A stretch of 14,077 nucleotides of DNA from an uncultured Campylobacter sp. (GTDB lineage Bacteria; Campylobacterota; Campylobacteria; Campylobacterales; Campylobacteraceae), in the NCBI RefSeq assembly GCF_937973075.1, contig NZ_CALBWL010000017.1, positions 1-14,077 on the forward strand, given 5' to 3'. The notes under the pieces were generated by a model. That model ran no database searches and was not told the DNA's origin. It saw only the letters and a list, made by a program, of their open reading frames with translations. Of the stretch, positions 13,990-14,077 are shown piece by piece (within the stretch, counting starts at the first letter, position 1; the number at the start of each line of letters is the position of its first letter). The position numbers were made by a program, and so were the translations under genes.

Positions 13990-14077
13990 GGCGTCATCCT
14001 CTTGGGTTTTTAAAATTTGCCTAGGCTCAAGATAAACTTAAGCGGATTCTCTCTTATCATCTTTAATAAAATATGAT

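Overview
The window looks like chromosome from a Campylobacter species of relatively high G+C content, probably one of the oral group such as C. gracilis, C. showae or C. rectus. The species is an inference. The order miaB, an HP0268-type gene and divergent nusA is what I recall from C. jejuni, and the spacers are full of the AAATTTT words typical of this group.

Layout. Bases 1-2569 are housekeeping: the 5' part of miaB (minus strand, cut by the window edge), an 80-residue HP0268-like nuclease gene overlapping it by 4 bases, and divergent nusA with its own TATAAT box. After an A+T-rich convergent spacer, 2871-3847 holds a minus-strand pair, a DUF4878-type lipoprotein and a YiiX-like permuted papain-fold hydrolase. 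A half-size EamA/DMT transporter gene lies at 4311-4733.

Bases 4877-9444 are a compact, visibly more A+T-rich plus-strand operon, csm1(cas10)-csm2-csm3-csm4-csm5, the complete backbone of a type III-A CRISPR effector. It has no CRISPR array, no cas6, no cas1/cas2 and no csm6 or other recognisable CARF effector in the window. Its Cas10 is only about 502 residues: it starts almost directly in the first palm domain and lacks the N-terminal HD nuclease and the inter-palm zinc ribbon, but keeps the GGDD cyclase motif. Csm3 keeps its catalytic aspartate. The predicted machine cuts target RNA and makes cyclic oligoadenylate, but depends on crRNA and on an effector encoded elsewhere.

Bases 9415-13989 are a minus-strand prophage or mobile-element remnant: two reading frames that look like one 'polyvalent' protein broken by a frameshift near 11335 and truncated exactly where csm5 ends, a small truncated leader-like gene, and a protein with a PBECR3-type nuclease domain whose 3' end carries a G8 tract. 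An identical 15-base word, encoding IIPQN on the minus strand and reading as an extended -10 box on the plus strand, occurs four times in these genes. A short decayed piece of an EamA gene at 12572-12628, in the same direction as the intact gene at 4311, suggests that csm and the remnant were placed into or beside a former eamA cluster.

The main biological interest is the stripped-down, array-less Csm module lying against a decaying phage element, and the IIPQN/TATAAT repeat family.
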